Below are positions 10,760 to 23,000 of a DNA stretch of 64,000 bases, one piece after another (the stretch's first letter is position 1; each line of letters starts with the position of its first letter). Made by a program: the position numbers and the translations under genes. A model generated the notes under the pieces. The model was not told the DNA's origin. It was given only the letters and a program-made list of their open reading frames with translations, and did no database searches. Origin of the DNA: Bugula neritina (taxonomy: Eukaryota > Bryozoa > Gymnolaemata > Cheilostomatida > Bugulidae); assembly GCA_964035545.1 (NCBI GenBank), contig OZ037766.1, positions 242,001-306,000 on the forward strand, given 5' to 3'.

Positions 10760-13030
10760 CAAATACATATACAAATAACATCATCTCAGCTATTCTGTAT
10801 AATTCACATTCCTCAGTGAGAAGATCCGACAAGCATAACTCTAATGAATTCTCTACACTATAGAAATACTGTTGTAGTTTTATACACTACTATTTGGGGT
10901 GTTATTGTATGCTCTAGTAATTACTGCATGTCCACTAGCAGGTTATGTGAAGAAATAGTTGATGCTTAAAGAAAGAACTGCATTGAGATTTTAATTACAT
11001 ATAATCTAGGTCATAGAGAAACTCAATGAACTCAAAAATATTCAACTAAACTAAAGCTAAACTATTTGGCCATGCTAAAACGTCCTTGGCCTCTTCGGGT
11101 CTATTCCAGCTCAGTGGAGAAACTAATGAAAGAGAGTACAAGATGGGAACTATTACACAAGGCTAGCCTCTATCCCTGATAGTTATCGTCTGACTGACAC
11201 TAGGCGCCTGAAGGTGCTGTTTATATCCAAGAGGTTGGTCCTGATTGGTTAGTATATGGTATTGCCGATGCGATGCTGCGGCATCGCTAACGGAGTTGTA
11301 GTCCCTTGGAACATTTAATGCCTCATAATATAATACAAGTACTTAGGTAGGGGGTACTGGGAGGTATACTTGCCGCAGCCACTACAATAATCTTTCACTT
11401 TATTTCATATGAAATTAACATATTATATTACTGAAGGGAGACAATCCCAAAATGAGATTATCTATATGATAGATACTTAGTCAAGTTCTGTTTGATACTG
11501 CATTGTATAGTTTCTAATTAGTCCACTCTACAAAGACACAGAGCCATTTGAGGAGTTGAATATTTATCAAATTGAATATATTATAATGATACTTGTCATG
11601 AACTATCATTGTACCAGTATTCTATTATTAGGAGATATTACTCCAGCATATACATAATATCACTGTATCTTCACAACTTAGCACAGTTTCATATCAGTGT
11701 GTTGTTAGCCTCAGTTCTACAACTTAGTGGAAAGGATTTACTCAGTTACGATGGCTAGAAGTACCTACATGATGTTTATTAATACGAACACATACTACTA
11801 GTATATAATACTACCACGTGACTGTAGAGGAAGTTGGAGAGATGCCAAAATAATGACACAATAACTCTGTTTCCAGTATTTTGTGGAATTTTTTAATCAT
11901 GCATCAGAGGCGTGTCAGGGGGAAGTACGTAAGTCACTGAACTAACTGTAGATACAAACACATACAGTTTACAAATATACCTCTATATTATATACTATGA
12001 GTCATGTAATATAAATAAATACTAATAAATAGTAAATGTATGAAAATATAACATATTAACATCGTATGTTTATACAAACTAAAATGTTTGCTATTAATTT
12101 GCCAATATCCACTAATAGTGTTCAACTTATTGACCTCTTAGTGGTAAATTCTTGTTATATTGTCTATAATCTAGTTGATGTACAGAGATACTTTAGCAAG
12201 GGATGATAACTCCAACATACTCTTTCTCAGTAGGTACATCCCATCTATAATAAACACACAAGTATTATCTACTGACACACTAGTTGAATACAGGTGGGCG
12301 GAGCTTATAGAACCCCTGACAGCCACATTTATATAGTATTAATATCTATAGCAGGTAGTTTCATTTGTTTTCTCATTTAGCAGCATGCGTAGACTGTGTT
12401 CTAAACATTTAAGTCAGCTTAGTGATTATTCTGCAGCAGCAAAGAATAGCGAGCAATAAAAACCAGCAACAGTTACTTCATGCATCTAAACAGATTACAT
12501 AACTATTAGTTTAATTCACTTGATGTCACACTTACCTTGACACAACCACTTTGGAAAAGTAGGAAAACTCTGCGACTGTTGACCACAGACTTCCTTCTTT
12601 GACTGCCCACTAGTGTTGATAATATGCAGTACATTCTACAAGATATAATACATCTGAGTTATTGTAACTTACATGAATACAATATACTTCTGAAATGTGA
12701 AAATACCATCAATACTCACTCATTCCACACAAGGAAATTCACGTGTTAACACAATTAAATACTTTCACTTAAAGCTAAGCTTGATGAACCAATATGAACT
12801 GTTGACAAAGTTTAATCACCTGCGTAGGATTTGCACCTACAATAGTTACATCAAAGCTAAGTGAAAGTCTAACAGTTGATTTATTCTGTTGAAAGTTGAT
12901 GTGTTGAGTATTGATGTTATTACACAACTTCACTCACTTTACTGTAGAGTTTGTTGATGCAAGTTCACTTAATTAAACTCTCCGCACACAGTTCCAAGAG
13001 CACGCAACATGTTTCTTACTAGTTCTATCA
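10760..13030. other. Intergenic, largely unit-1-specific
   Basis: No gene recognised. The stretch 11040-11400 is less AT-rich than its surroundings and has no counterpart in the other units, so it may be an inserted element, but no terminal repeats were found. The stretch 12085-12475 is conserved in all four units and is listed separately. Confidence 0.4.
12085..12475 (-). other. Block conserved in all units; possible terminal exon
   Basis: Recurs at 27385-27775, 42585-42955 and 60010-60395 while neighbouring sequence has drifted or been replaced. On the minus strand, after an AG acceptor at about 12254, a short frame reads WDVPTEKEYVGVII and then PC-stop. The other copies end TC-stop, and one difference (ACT to ACC, Thr) is silent. 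It could be the last exon of an unrecognised minus-strand gene or a non-coding element. No upstream exon was found. Confidence 0.25.
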
Positions 13031-13034
13031 CATG

Positions 13035-13495
13035 ACAGTAGTGACAGCAGGGAACAGTAGTGACAGCAGGGAACACTAGTGACAGCAGTGAACAGTAGTG
13101 ACAGCAGGGAACAGTAGTGACAGCAGGGAACAGTAGTGACAGCAGGGAACACTAGTGACAGCAGGGAACAGTAGTGACAGCAGGGAACAGTAGTGACAGC
13201 AGGGAACAGTAGTGACAGCAGGGAACAGTAGTGACAGCAGGGAACAGTAGTGACAGCAGGGAACAGTAGTGACAGCAGGGAACAGTAGTGACAGCAGGGA
13301 ACACTAGTGACAGCAGGGAACAGTAGTGACAGCAGGGAACAGTAGTGACAGCAGGGAACAGTAGTGACAGCAGGGAACAGTAGTGACAGCAGGGAACAGT
13401 AGTGACAGCAGGGAACAGTAGTGACAGCAGGGAACAGTAGTGACAGCAGGGAACACTAGTGACAGCAGGGAACAGTAGTGACAGCAGGGAACAGG
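13035..13495. repeat. 19-bp minisatellite
   Basis: About 24 near-identical copies of GACAGCAGGGAACAGTAGT, with occasional CACTAGT variants. It sits where the 3' exon of the RCC1 gene would be expected in the duplicated unit. The duplication boundary lies just beyond, near 13718. Confidence 0.95.
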
Positions 13496-14386
13496 TAGAT
13501 CGTGAGACACATAATGTGTCAAACAGTGAATACTTGACTTAGTTATTACTCTGCATCTCATACATACCCAGCATGTTTATGAGTAATATGTCAGGAGTTG
13601 TTTACTCAATTTCATCTTATCATGTTATTTCAAGTGTCAGTCAGCTCCGTAGTGTTGGTGAACAAACTCCTTTATACAAAGTTGGAACTTGTTTACAGTG
13701 ACATCCATCTACAAGGACAAAGTCTTTAGAATCGAGTCACTCTAATTATGAGTCCCTCAGGAATTCAGAGTAACTCCAGTTTATACAGAATAACTTCGGT
13801 CAAAGTTTTACCGGTAAAAGGAAGTACAATTATTTAGCTTTGTCAGTCTGTCATTTAGTTCGACTCTCGTGTGGTTTGGAGAGAAGTTAAAACCAGGTCA
13901 ACTTTTCAAATGCCAACAACTCCATGAGCTAAGAAAACTATAACCAAATTATCAAGTTTAGCCCATCAGTTTCTGAACTGACATTAGAAATACTGATTTA
14001 ATAATACATAAAAACACAAAAAAAACCAAGATTTATTTAAATTCAATCCATACTATGATCAATAAATCAATGAATAACATTTAGTCACTGAGTTGAAGTA
14101 GTCATGCTTGCAGGGTGTATGTTCTAGCAACTGGCTAATTACAGGGGAGATAATCTAACTTTCCATATTCCTACTTGTGTTCCACACCAGATGTGGTGAT
14201 TGAGACAATAACTCCAACTAACAGTACGGCAATGAGCTTAGACTAAGTCCATAGTAAAATATGCCACACAAATATGTTAGATTACGTGAATCTCAGTCTA
14301 CAGATTTGCTATGTTGACTATAAGCAAACATAAAATTAATCGAAACTTTTTATAGAGCAACATTAAGTAGAGAGAAAGTGACTTAC

Positions 14387-14847
14387 TGCCCGTCTGCACC
14401 GTTCCCCCACACGTACACTTTATCTACAACATATATTCAACATTTGGGAGATACAAAACTTGAATAATTACACCAATACAAGCACTGCAGCTTCACTTTA
14501 CTAGTTATACTAAGTTGAAAGAGTTGAAAGACAATGAGAATAACATGAAAATATTACCTCCAACTCAACGAGAGTTACTTTGTACTCATTCTGGATGAAT
14601 AATCATATAGACTAAAAATATCAATTAGAAACACAAAGAGAGACATAAGTTTACCTTTGCTGATGCACACGGTATGACTAGAGCCACATGATAGTAAGTA
14701 ATTCTCATTAGTCCCTATAGGGAGGACACTGTCCCTCAGGAGAGTAAGTGAAGAGTCAGCAGGATGTTTACCCTCCCCTTGCCCTTTCTGTCCTCTCTGA
14801 CCGTGATCATTTCCTCCCCAGCAAATCACCGAGCCGTCCTCAATCAT
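14387..14847 (-). pseudogene. Truncated RCC1-repeat copy
   Basis: Duplicate of two of the three RCC1 exons: 14847-14655 and 14423-14387. Splice sites and frame are preserved, and the one amino-acid change in the long exon (ILRDS to LLRDS) is conservative. The exon corresponding to 424-217 is absent: homology to unit 1 stops at about 13718, and the next sequence is unrelated followed by the 19-bp minisatellite. The copy therefore lacks the next RCC1 blade and is probably a fragment, unless it splices to a new exon. Upstream exons are unknown, as in the parent. Confidence 0.7.
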
Positions 14848-14868
14848 CTAGAATGAGTCAGCATACCT

Positions 14869-15068
14869 CAACAGTTAGCAGATGTCAACAGTTAGCAGAC
14901 GTCAACAGTTAGCAGGTGTCAACAGTTAGCAGATATCAACAGTTAGCAGACGTCAACAGATAGCAGACGTCAACAGTGAATAGATGTCAACAGTTAGCAG
15001 ATATCAACAGTTAGCAGATATCAACAGATAGCAGATGTCAACAGTTAGCAGACATCAACAGATACCAG
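14869..15068. repeat. 17-bp minisatellite (second copy)
   Basis: Same GTCAACAGTTAGCAGAT-type unit as 1745-1960, about 11 copies, with a different arrangement of ATATC, ACGTC and GTGTC variants. Confidence 0.9.
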
Positions 15069-15069
15069 G

Positions 15070-17650
15070 TAACAGCAGGTAACAGCGGGTAACTGCAGGT
15101 AACAAATTAAGTGAGTGGAACTCCTAACTTATAATTCCCAGCAGCAAATTACAGACAGTTTAACCAATTGCTACTTACTAGAGTGAGTTGAATAGAGTGA
15201 CTTATATTAAATTTCCTAATCAATACCTGCGTGAGCTATTATTAGTAGTTTTGTGTTACGATACCTGATCCTGACATTACACAATACCTAAGAACATAAA
15301 TTCCTCTTAATTACAGATTAAATTTAACAAAATTGATTAATTATTTTTATAATATGCATAATTAGTTTTGGAAACTTCAATATATAGGCCTACTGTAAAT
15401 ATGAGTTTTTACCAACGTTGAAAAATTGGAACTTGATAACTAAGAGATACTAAAGCTCCTGATATCTAAAGAAATTGGTGATGAGCACCCAGGGTGTCCG
15501 GAAAAAATGGCACACTTTCGATATTAGGTTTTGTGGTGGGGATGGGTGTTTAGGATGGGGGTTTGAGTTTGGGGTTAGTTAAGAGTTGAGCGTTTGAGTT
15601 TGAGAAAATTTAACATCAGAGTGCCAGTTTTTCTTATTTTTCCATTTGCACCATTATTACCTGTGCCATTTTTACCTAAAACTGAGCTTGCAGAGCAAAC
15701 TTTTGTGAACATTATATTAAGTATAAAGTTTAACTGTCAATAATTGTATCAGGGGAGTAAGAAATAAACACAAAATCAAAATTTGACAATAGTTATAAAT
15801 ATTAGCTCACAAATAATTATATGGGCTGATGGTAGGTTGAGTGCACGATCAAGTTTTTGACAAATCATAATCACTATGATAATTACTACTATTGCGATCA
15901 TAATTCATTTAATTGTGTTAATGAATCATTGCACTGAACTGTCAAACTATGAATACCATTACTAATAGAGTAGACGAAAAAATACACACTGGAAAGTGAA
16001 TTTTTGTAAAATAGGCACAAGACTAAGGTTTACTTACAAACACCATTTTTTTTAAAGTCATGTATTAATTATTTAATATATCCACTATCCAATGTGACTG
16101 ACATTACAATTACGAAAACTTCAACAATAAACAATAAACTATTTTGTGACTTACATTTACAGTAAGTGGCGGTGGGTAAGCGTCGTCCTCAAACTGAGTT
16201 TAAGTTTCAGCCGCAACAACACACTTTAAACTAGTTCTTATTATTGAGTAGCATTCCAGTATCATTGGCGACCAAAATGAGAATGAAAACGAGCAGTTTT
16301 GTTTAAAAAAACAATGTCGACAGTATGAGTATAACGAAAATTGTTACACTACTGCTGCTATTAGTATTAGTATTAAAATTACTTCTATTTTTTAATTTTA
16401 CCCAGTGACACTCAGATGAAGGACTGGTGGTCTCACAGTGACTGCGAGAAACTAAAATTAAGCTTTAAACTGTTACAGTTCAACTGTAACACTTTACAAT
16501 TTAAACTTTAAACTTAGTCAACTGTCACTGAATCGAAGAAAATATTCTTTTCAAGGAAGCAGTTCGAGTAACAAGAGCACCTCCATTGAGCTGTGATATA
16601 TTACGTGGTTTCAATTTACATACTACAGGCAGCCGTACTAATGACCATGGGAGCATTCACAACAAGTGAATAACTGTATAACAATGTGAACTACATGTAT
16701 AATAATTAGATAGCCATGCTCTCCGAGTTGGGGCGTTAGTTTAAGTCACTACGCAGTAGGTAAAGCTTGGGTCATAGTCTCTAGAAGAGGGTTCGCACAG
16801 AACAAATAGTCCGGGTGTTGCCAATCAATAAAATCGGAGGGACCTAATATTGTCGTTGGGCGGTGCAAACCGCCAAACAGAGCTTACAACTCCGAAATAG
16901 TTCAAGCCTGTGTAATGATTTGGACTACTTTCATTACAGAAAGTCTCTCAACACGTGAAAGGACAACTCCGCCAGTAGCCAACCTTGAAAAAAACTGTTT
17001 GTTTTATTGTATTAAGCTGAACAAGCTGCAAAATGCTTATAATTTTAGGGAACTTGACCAACGTACAGAGTACTACTTCAACTATACAGAGTATTATATA
17101 CAGAGTATTATATACAGAGTACTACCTCAACATCACATACAACGTATATATTATATACAATATACTTAACAATTCACTGTACTCTCATTAACTTAACTTA
17201 TCTAACAGATACTGTTTAGTAACATTATATTCCTCTCCTCTGGTACCAGCTTACTTTCATATAAGAGTTATCTTCTCTAATACCAGTAGGATTACGTAAC
17301 TGGGCAACAGTTTTCTACCATTATATATAATCAATAGAATACTATACATAGTTATATCCGTTATAATCTATGACCATGTAACTCATATAATATTATATAA
17401 TCATGTTTATTGATGTATGACATCATAACACTATTGGAGTTGTCATACACAGCGCAGAGTATAGTGCTGGTTAGTATACTGCAGGTGGAGCTGAATATTT
17501 TATACTATAACATAATTAGAGGGAGTTATCCTTTCCTGGTAAACTAGCAGTAGTCCCAAGAATTATTGGATGGCTCACACACAGCAGTAAAGCTATAGAG
17601 AAGATGGTGAGTTTATTCTACAAAAGGTAACACTGATATTAGCATCTAAG
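15070..17650. other. Duplicate of the 1961-4590 non-coding interval
   Basis: Closely similar to unit 1, including the possible old MITE at about 15490-15680 and the possible micro-exon at 16155-16193. The 21-bp array is contracted here. A 34-codon minus-strand frame that is open in unit 1 near 3700-3795 is stopped here, which argues against coding. Confidence 0.5.
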
Positions 17651-17656
17651 GAACTG

Positions 17657-17870
17657 TGTGAGGGGGCACTGTGTGAGGGGGGCAGTGTGTGAGGGGGCAG
17701 TGTGTGAGGGGGCAGTGTGTGAGGGGGCAGTGTGTGAGGGGGCAGTGTGTGAGGTGTGAGGGGGCAGTGTGTGAGGGGGCAGTGTGTGAGGTGTGAGGGG
17801 GCAGTGTGTGAGGGAGAACTGTGTGAGGTGTGAGGGGGCATTGTGTGAGGGGGCAGTGTGTGAGGTGTCA
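17657..17870. repeat. G-rich GTGTGAGGGGGCAGT minisatellite (second copy)
   Basis: Mostly runs of the simple GGGGGCAGTGTGTGA unit, more homogeneous than the unit 1 array. Strong plus-strand G-quadruplex potential. Confidence 0.9.
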
Positions 17871-17899
17871 GGGTGTCAGTAGAGAGCAAGTGAAGGGTT

Positions 17900-18265
17900 T
17901 CACATACACAACTGTTGATAGGATATTAAATGAAAGAGACACTGTTGTGTGTAGGAGACCAATAGTTGCTGTGGTTAATAAAGAAGTGTATGTACAATGT
18001 TTTATTACTGTCTAAAATTACATAATACAGCATCAAAAAAGTTACAAGCTCACATTCATTTAAACTCTGTCATAAGTATAGTTACAGACATTACTCTTAT
18101 AAATGACAAGATACAATCTGATTGGCTACTAAATACACAGGAGTACCACGTGACTATCAAAGCACTTTGTGAGTGGAAGTCGCATGGTTTCAAAGTAGTT
18201 GCACGCTTTATTGATTATCCAGTGACTATGTTATACACAGCAATGTCCTTCACCCTGTAATGACC
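17900..18265 (-). promoter_or_regulatory. Possible minus-strand promoter, copy 2
   Basis: Counterpart of 4860-5215. The minus-strand CCAAT (near 18120) and the CACGTG E-box (near 18149) are both retained, as is the degenerate TRIM exon 7 fragment. In this unit the downstream RCC1 copy is truncated. Confidence 0.25.
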
Positions 18266-18303
18266 TCACTGAGCTGATTATTAGTAAACTGTAGCTGATA
18301 AGT

Positions 18304-19645
18304 TTAGTATTTTATTGTGTATCTCCTCAGTCCATCATCCCCACATCCTAGAAACACCTTGTCTCTGTTATACACAGCAATGTCACACACCCTGTCACTC
18401 ACACCAAGACTTTCTCTGGGAATTCTTACCATCAGTTCACCTGTAAATAGAATAACACCAGATTGTATCAGTTTGAGACAAATAGACAGACTACAGTGAC
18501 ATCACAACAGCTGACACAACTACATACAGTTTCTACTTTCTAGTATAATATAGTAACTGAAATATGTTCAATAATATACCTGCAGCTGAACTTCTACCAG
18601 TCAGTATTGAATAATTCACTGAGCTGCTCTACACTTTACTTCATAATAAATGACAACATGGAGAGAAGAAACTCAACATACAAACTTAGTGCTCAGCTAA
18701 TATAATTATAAATAATTACATAATATAAGATGTACTCCAACATTATCACATATTAAATACTTGACAAGAACCAACCACAGCCACCTGAGTCCCACCAGCA
18801 AACACTGCTCTACCAGCCATCATCAAATTACAATAGTCTCAGTAATGGCAGTCAAAAAGTATCAAATTATTTATCTTTAAATTATCTGATGACCAAAACA
18901 ATAGCAGCACTAGACTGAAGTCAAACTACAACTCATAACTCATGTGTAGCTGGCAGTCTGTACAGTTGTTAGACTGAGCACCTCTAAAAGTACTGTAAAA
19001 CACTTCCATGAAATACTAATTATTGCCAGTACTAATTAGACATATAATATAGCCTATGAGTGGAAGTTGTTTACAGATAATAATCATTTATCACAATATT
19101 GTATTAGAGCAGAGGGGGGGGGGCTGTCTAAATATTTCAGAGCAAAGGCCACTGAAATGGAATATTCTGGTAGGGAGGGCCACACTGTAAACTTTAGTGC
19201 AGTGTGGTATATTTAAGACTGTTGCCATTAGCAAATCTTACGGAATCATATGGGCGCCATTATGCCGAGATTGGTACCGCGAGTTTATATAAGTTATAAA
19301 GGAAAAATTTTGCCACTTTTGTTATTTTATTTTTTTTCTATTTTATGTGTACATTTTTTTAATTTTTTTATTGGTAAAGTTTTTAAACACATTTTTAATG
19401 CACATAAAATTAAAAGAAAAATTAAAACTCAATCATGCACATAAATACAAAGCTATAAAGTTAAAGCTTCGCTGTGATTTTAATGTGAATATGAATTGAA
19501 TAATGCTTGCAATAACCATTATACACAAAATACGTTACAGTTGCTATAAATGCAAGACTAGTTAATTGGATGCAAATAGGCACGGTAATACTACTTAATT
19601 TATGCTATTTTTGAATTTTGTAGTAAATATTTGGCATGTATATAT

Positions 19646-19728
<83 letters not shown>

Positions 19729-19967
19729 TATTATATATATATAATATATAATATTATTATATGTATATATATATATATTATATATAATATCATTATATAT
19801 ATAATGTATATAATTTAATATATAATATAATAATATATTATATATGATATTATTATATATATAATATAATATATAATATAATAATATATTATATATATTA
19901 TATATGATATTATTATATAAATATAATATATAATATATATATAATATAACAATATATAATATATTAT

Positions 19968-20041
<74 letters not shown>

Positions 20042-23000
20042 CATGCCGAATATTTACTACAAATTTCAAAAATGGCATAAATTAAATAGTATTACCGTGC
20101 CTATTTGCATCCAATTTACTAGTCTTACATTTATAGCAACTGTAACGTATTTTGTGTAAAATGGTTATTGCAAGCATTATTCAATTCATATTCACATTGT
20201 AATCACAGCGAAGCTTAGACTTTATAGCTTTGTATTTACGTGCACGATTAAGTTTTAATTTTTTTTAAAATTTTTAAATGTATTGAAAATATGTTTAAAA
20301 ACTTTACCAATAAACAAAACTAAAAAAAAATGGACACATAAAAAAAAAAAATAAAATTACAAAATTGGCAAAATTTTTCCTTTATAACTTATATAAACTT
20401 GCGGTACCATTAGCGACATAATGATTTTTTATGGTTTAAAGTCAACACTTTTAAATATACCACACTGCTTTAGTGTAAGCTGCAGGTCACAGTATCAGTA
20501 TTTTTCAAACTGCTTTATGCTAAACTCCAATGACTCATTACACAATGAAGTCCGAACAGTTACTGCAGGCTGCATGTATGTAGTATGTGTATAAATATGG
20601 CATTTAAAATGTTGCTTTTTTTACTCTAATTCATATACATGTGTAAAACAATGTTATGTGGGGTATACCTTTGAGGGCCACATAAATGTATACTGGGGGT
20701 CACAACCAGCCCTGGGGCCGCCTGTTGAACAGCCCTGTATTAGAGTAATTAAATTTACTATAATAAACACAGTATTTACCTTCAAGTGAGAGGATGAGGA
20801 GAGGTCCTTTCCTTGTACAAATGTGAATCAGTTCAGATGTTGGATCAAAGGAAATACCAGTTGGTCGTGAGATGTGAGGGAATTCCCACATCAGAGTGAG
20901 AGTTGTGTTCTCCACTTTATATCTTCTCACTTTACCATCTGCAGTGTAGTCTCCTATGAGGAGAGTTGAGTCTGGGAGGATGCATACAGGATAAGGGTTC
21001 TTCATCTCAGGAAGTGGGAACTTCTGTATTTTATTGTCAACTAGATTATAGACTACCAGCTGTTTCTCTCTCCAGTCTACAATATACACCAGAGAGAGGT
21101 GCTGAGCTATACTATAGTAAGTGAGTTTATCTACTGAATGTTTGTAGAGAGAACGAGACTTCTTAAAGGAGTTCGGATCAAGAAGTGCGACTTCAGCTGA
21201 TTTCTCCTTCTTGTTATACCAGCTGCCAACCATCACCCCTTCAGGTTGGATTATCTCCAACCACAGTGTAGTGTTGGTGTCCTTCACTAAGCTGATAGTA
21301 TCCAGAGTGTGTCTATTTATTACATCTACACCTTCTGGTGTCCGACACATGAGATGTCCATCAGCTGAGATGTTTACTGTCCAACACTTTCCACGTACAG
21401 GAAGTCCATCAGACTGTAGAGAAGCTGGTGGCTGCAGCAGCTTCAGTCCCAGACTGTCTTCACTGTCTGCAACAACAAAAAAACAATTCTATAACTTGAG
21501 AATCTCATCACCTGCACAGGTAGAGAGTGTTTCGTTAATACTGACAGCAGGTAGTCAGCATAACACAGTTTAGCAGCTCACTTATACATCATAAACTCTG
21601 AAACACTGCAGAAATGCCTCATAATGTGAGAGTAGAAATAACAAAACTCAATCCTCTAATAAATGTCAACATGAAACGCAGCAACATTTCTAAATATCTG
21701 AGACTTTAAAATAAAATTCAAATTGATTGCAAGCAGAAAGTTATTTATAATTAGTGTTACTATTTATAGACTCCACCTACATGTGGGTACCAAGATGCTG
21801 TCAGGAAGTACACACTTCTCTATTACACCAATATCTGTAGCCTTTTCCATCTCCTCACTCATCTCTTTGTAGTCTCTCACAATCCCTGCATCATTGAACT
21901 TATCAACTGCATGTTGTACTCTGTCCACCAGAGACTGTCTGCCCATTGTCTTACTCAAGGCCAGCTCTATTCTATAATTATCCACTATCTGTGTGCAGCT
22001 TTTCAAATATCCATATATTTCTAGTCTCAGGTTTGTAGCTCTCTTTCTAATCTCTTCTATCTAATAAATAGTAACACATTATAACCACATCTGCACCTCA
22101 CAACCTCTACACTTGACATGAGAGTGACAGCTGACAGACCACCCACTGAGTAGACACACAGTGACTCAGTCTTGTGACACTCTATACACAGCAGACTGCT
22201 AGTACATCATGTGACTAGTCTCCTCCTTCAAACAAATAAAGTAGTATACTGAAAGTATTGTCTTCAAACACAAATTAAATGGCCCGAGAGTTTGTGTGAA
22301 AAATAGACTGTGCAAAGAAACATAAATCATAAATTTCACGTCAGCATACCTGAGCATCAGCGACAGCGTTTACTCTGGCAACCATCTTCTTCACTTCATC
22401 TTCTATTATACTCAGTTCTTTCCAGGCATCCTTAGAGATGTCATTCAACTCTGCAACTTTCTCAGACAGAGTCTCTATTCCACCAGTCAGACTTTCTCGT
22501 AACTCACAAGACAAATCACTCAATGATGTCATGTCATGGAATGCTGCCTTCCCTTCTGTATAAATAATATCACAATATTTCATTAAACTACATTCCTTTT
22601 AACAGAATGTGCTGATTGACTCACAGTAGAAGAGCAAACTTTCAGGGCAGTTGATATTAGAAAAACACTGAGTAACACTACAGAAAACATATCAAAAGTA
22701 TAAATAAAGACATGCTGCCTGAACCCTTGACCTAAGGTATATGTTTAAATTAGCTGGCAGCACTATCATATGATATTTGTATAATACAGTATAATTATTA
22801 AACAGTTGTACTCTGTCTCAAGTATTGCTATCAGAGTTGGTCATAACTCAACCTTCACTAACATGACTTGTACAGAGGAACATTCTAGAAACATGTCACT
22901 AAATATACATCCCTCACTTGAAGTCATTGAGTTACAGAAATTAAACCAACAGAAACTCCTCATAAAGGAAACAAAGAAAGTTGAAGATTAGAAATTCCTA

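Larger units (their letters stand above)
19110..20737. mobile_element. Old hAT-like MITE, interrupted, in TRIM-2 intron 6
   Basis: Orthologous to the MITE in the other TRIM copies. Perfect TATTAGAG target duplications lie at 19102-19109 and 20738-20745. The left end has expanded into a poly-G run. Its body is split by a younger 1.27-kb foldback element (19200-20467). Confidence 0.8.

Noticed and set aside
11040-11400. Solo LTR or retroelement fragment in unit 1
   Set aside because: Composition differs from the flanks, but no terminal repeats, primer-binding site or target duplication could be identified.
19815-20078. Ile/Tyr-rich 87-codon frame
   Set aside because: Translation of an AT-dinucleotide tract inside the foldback element.
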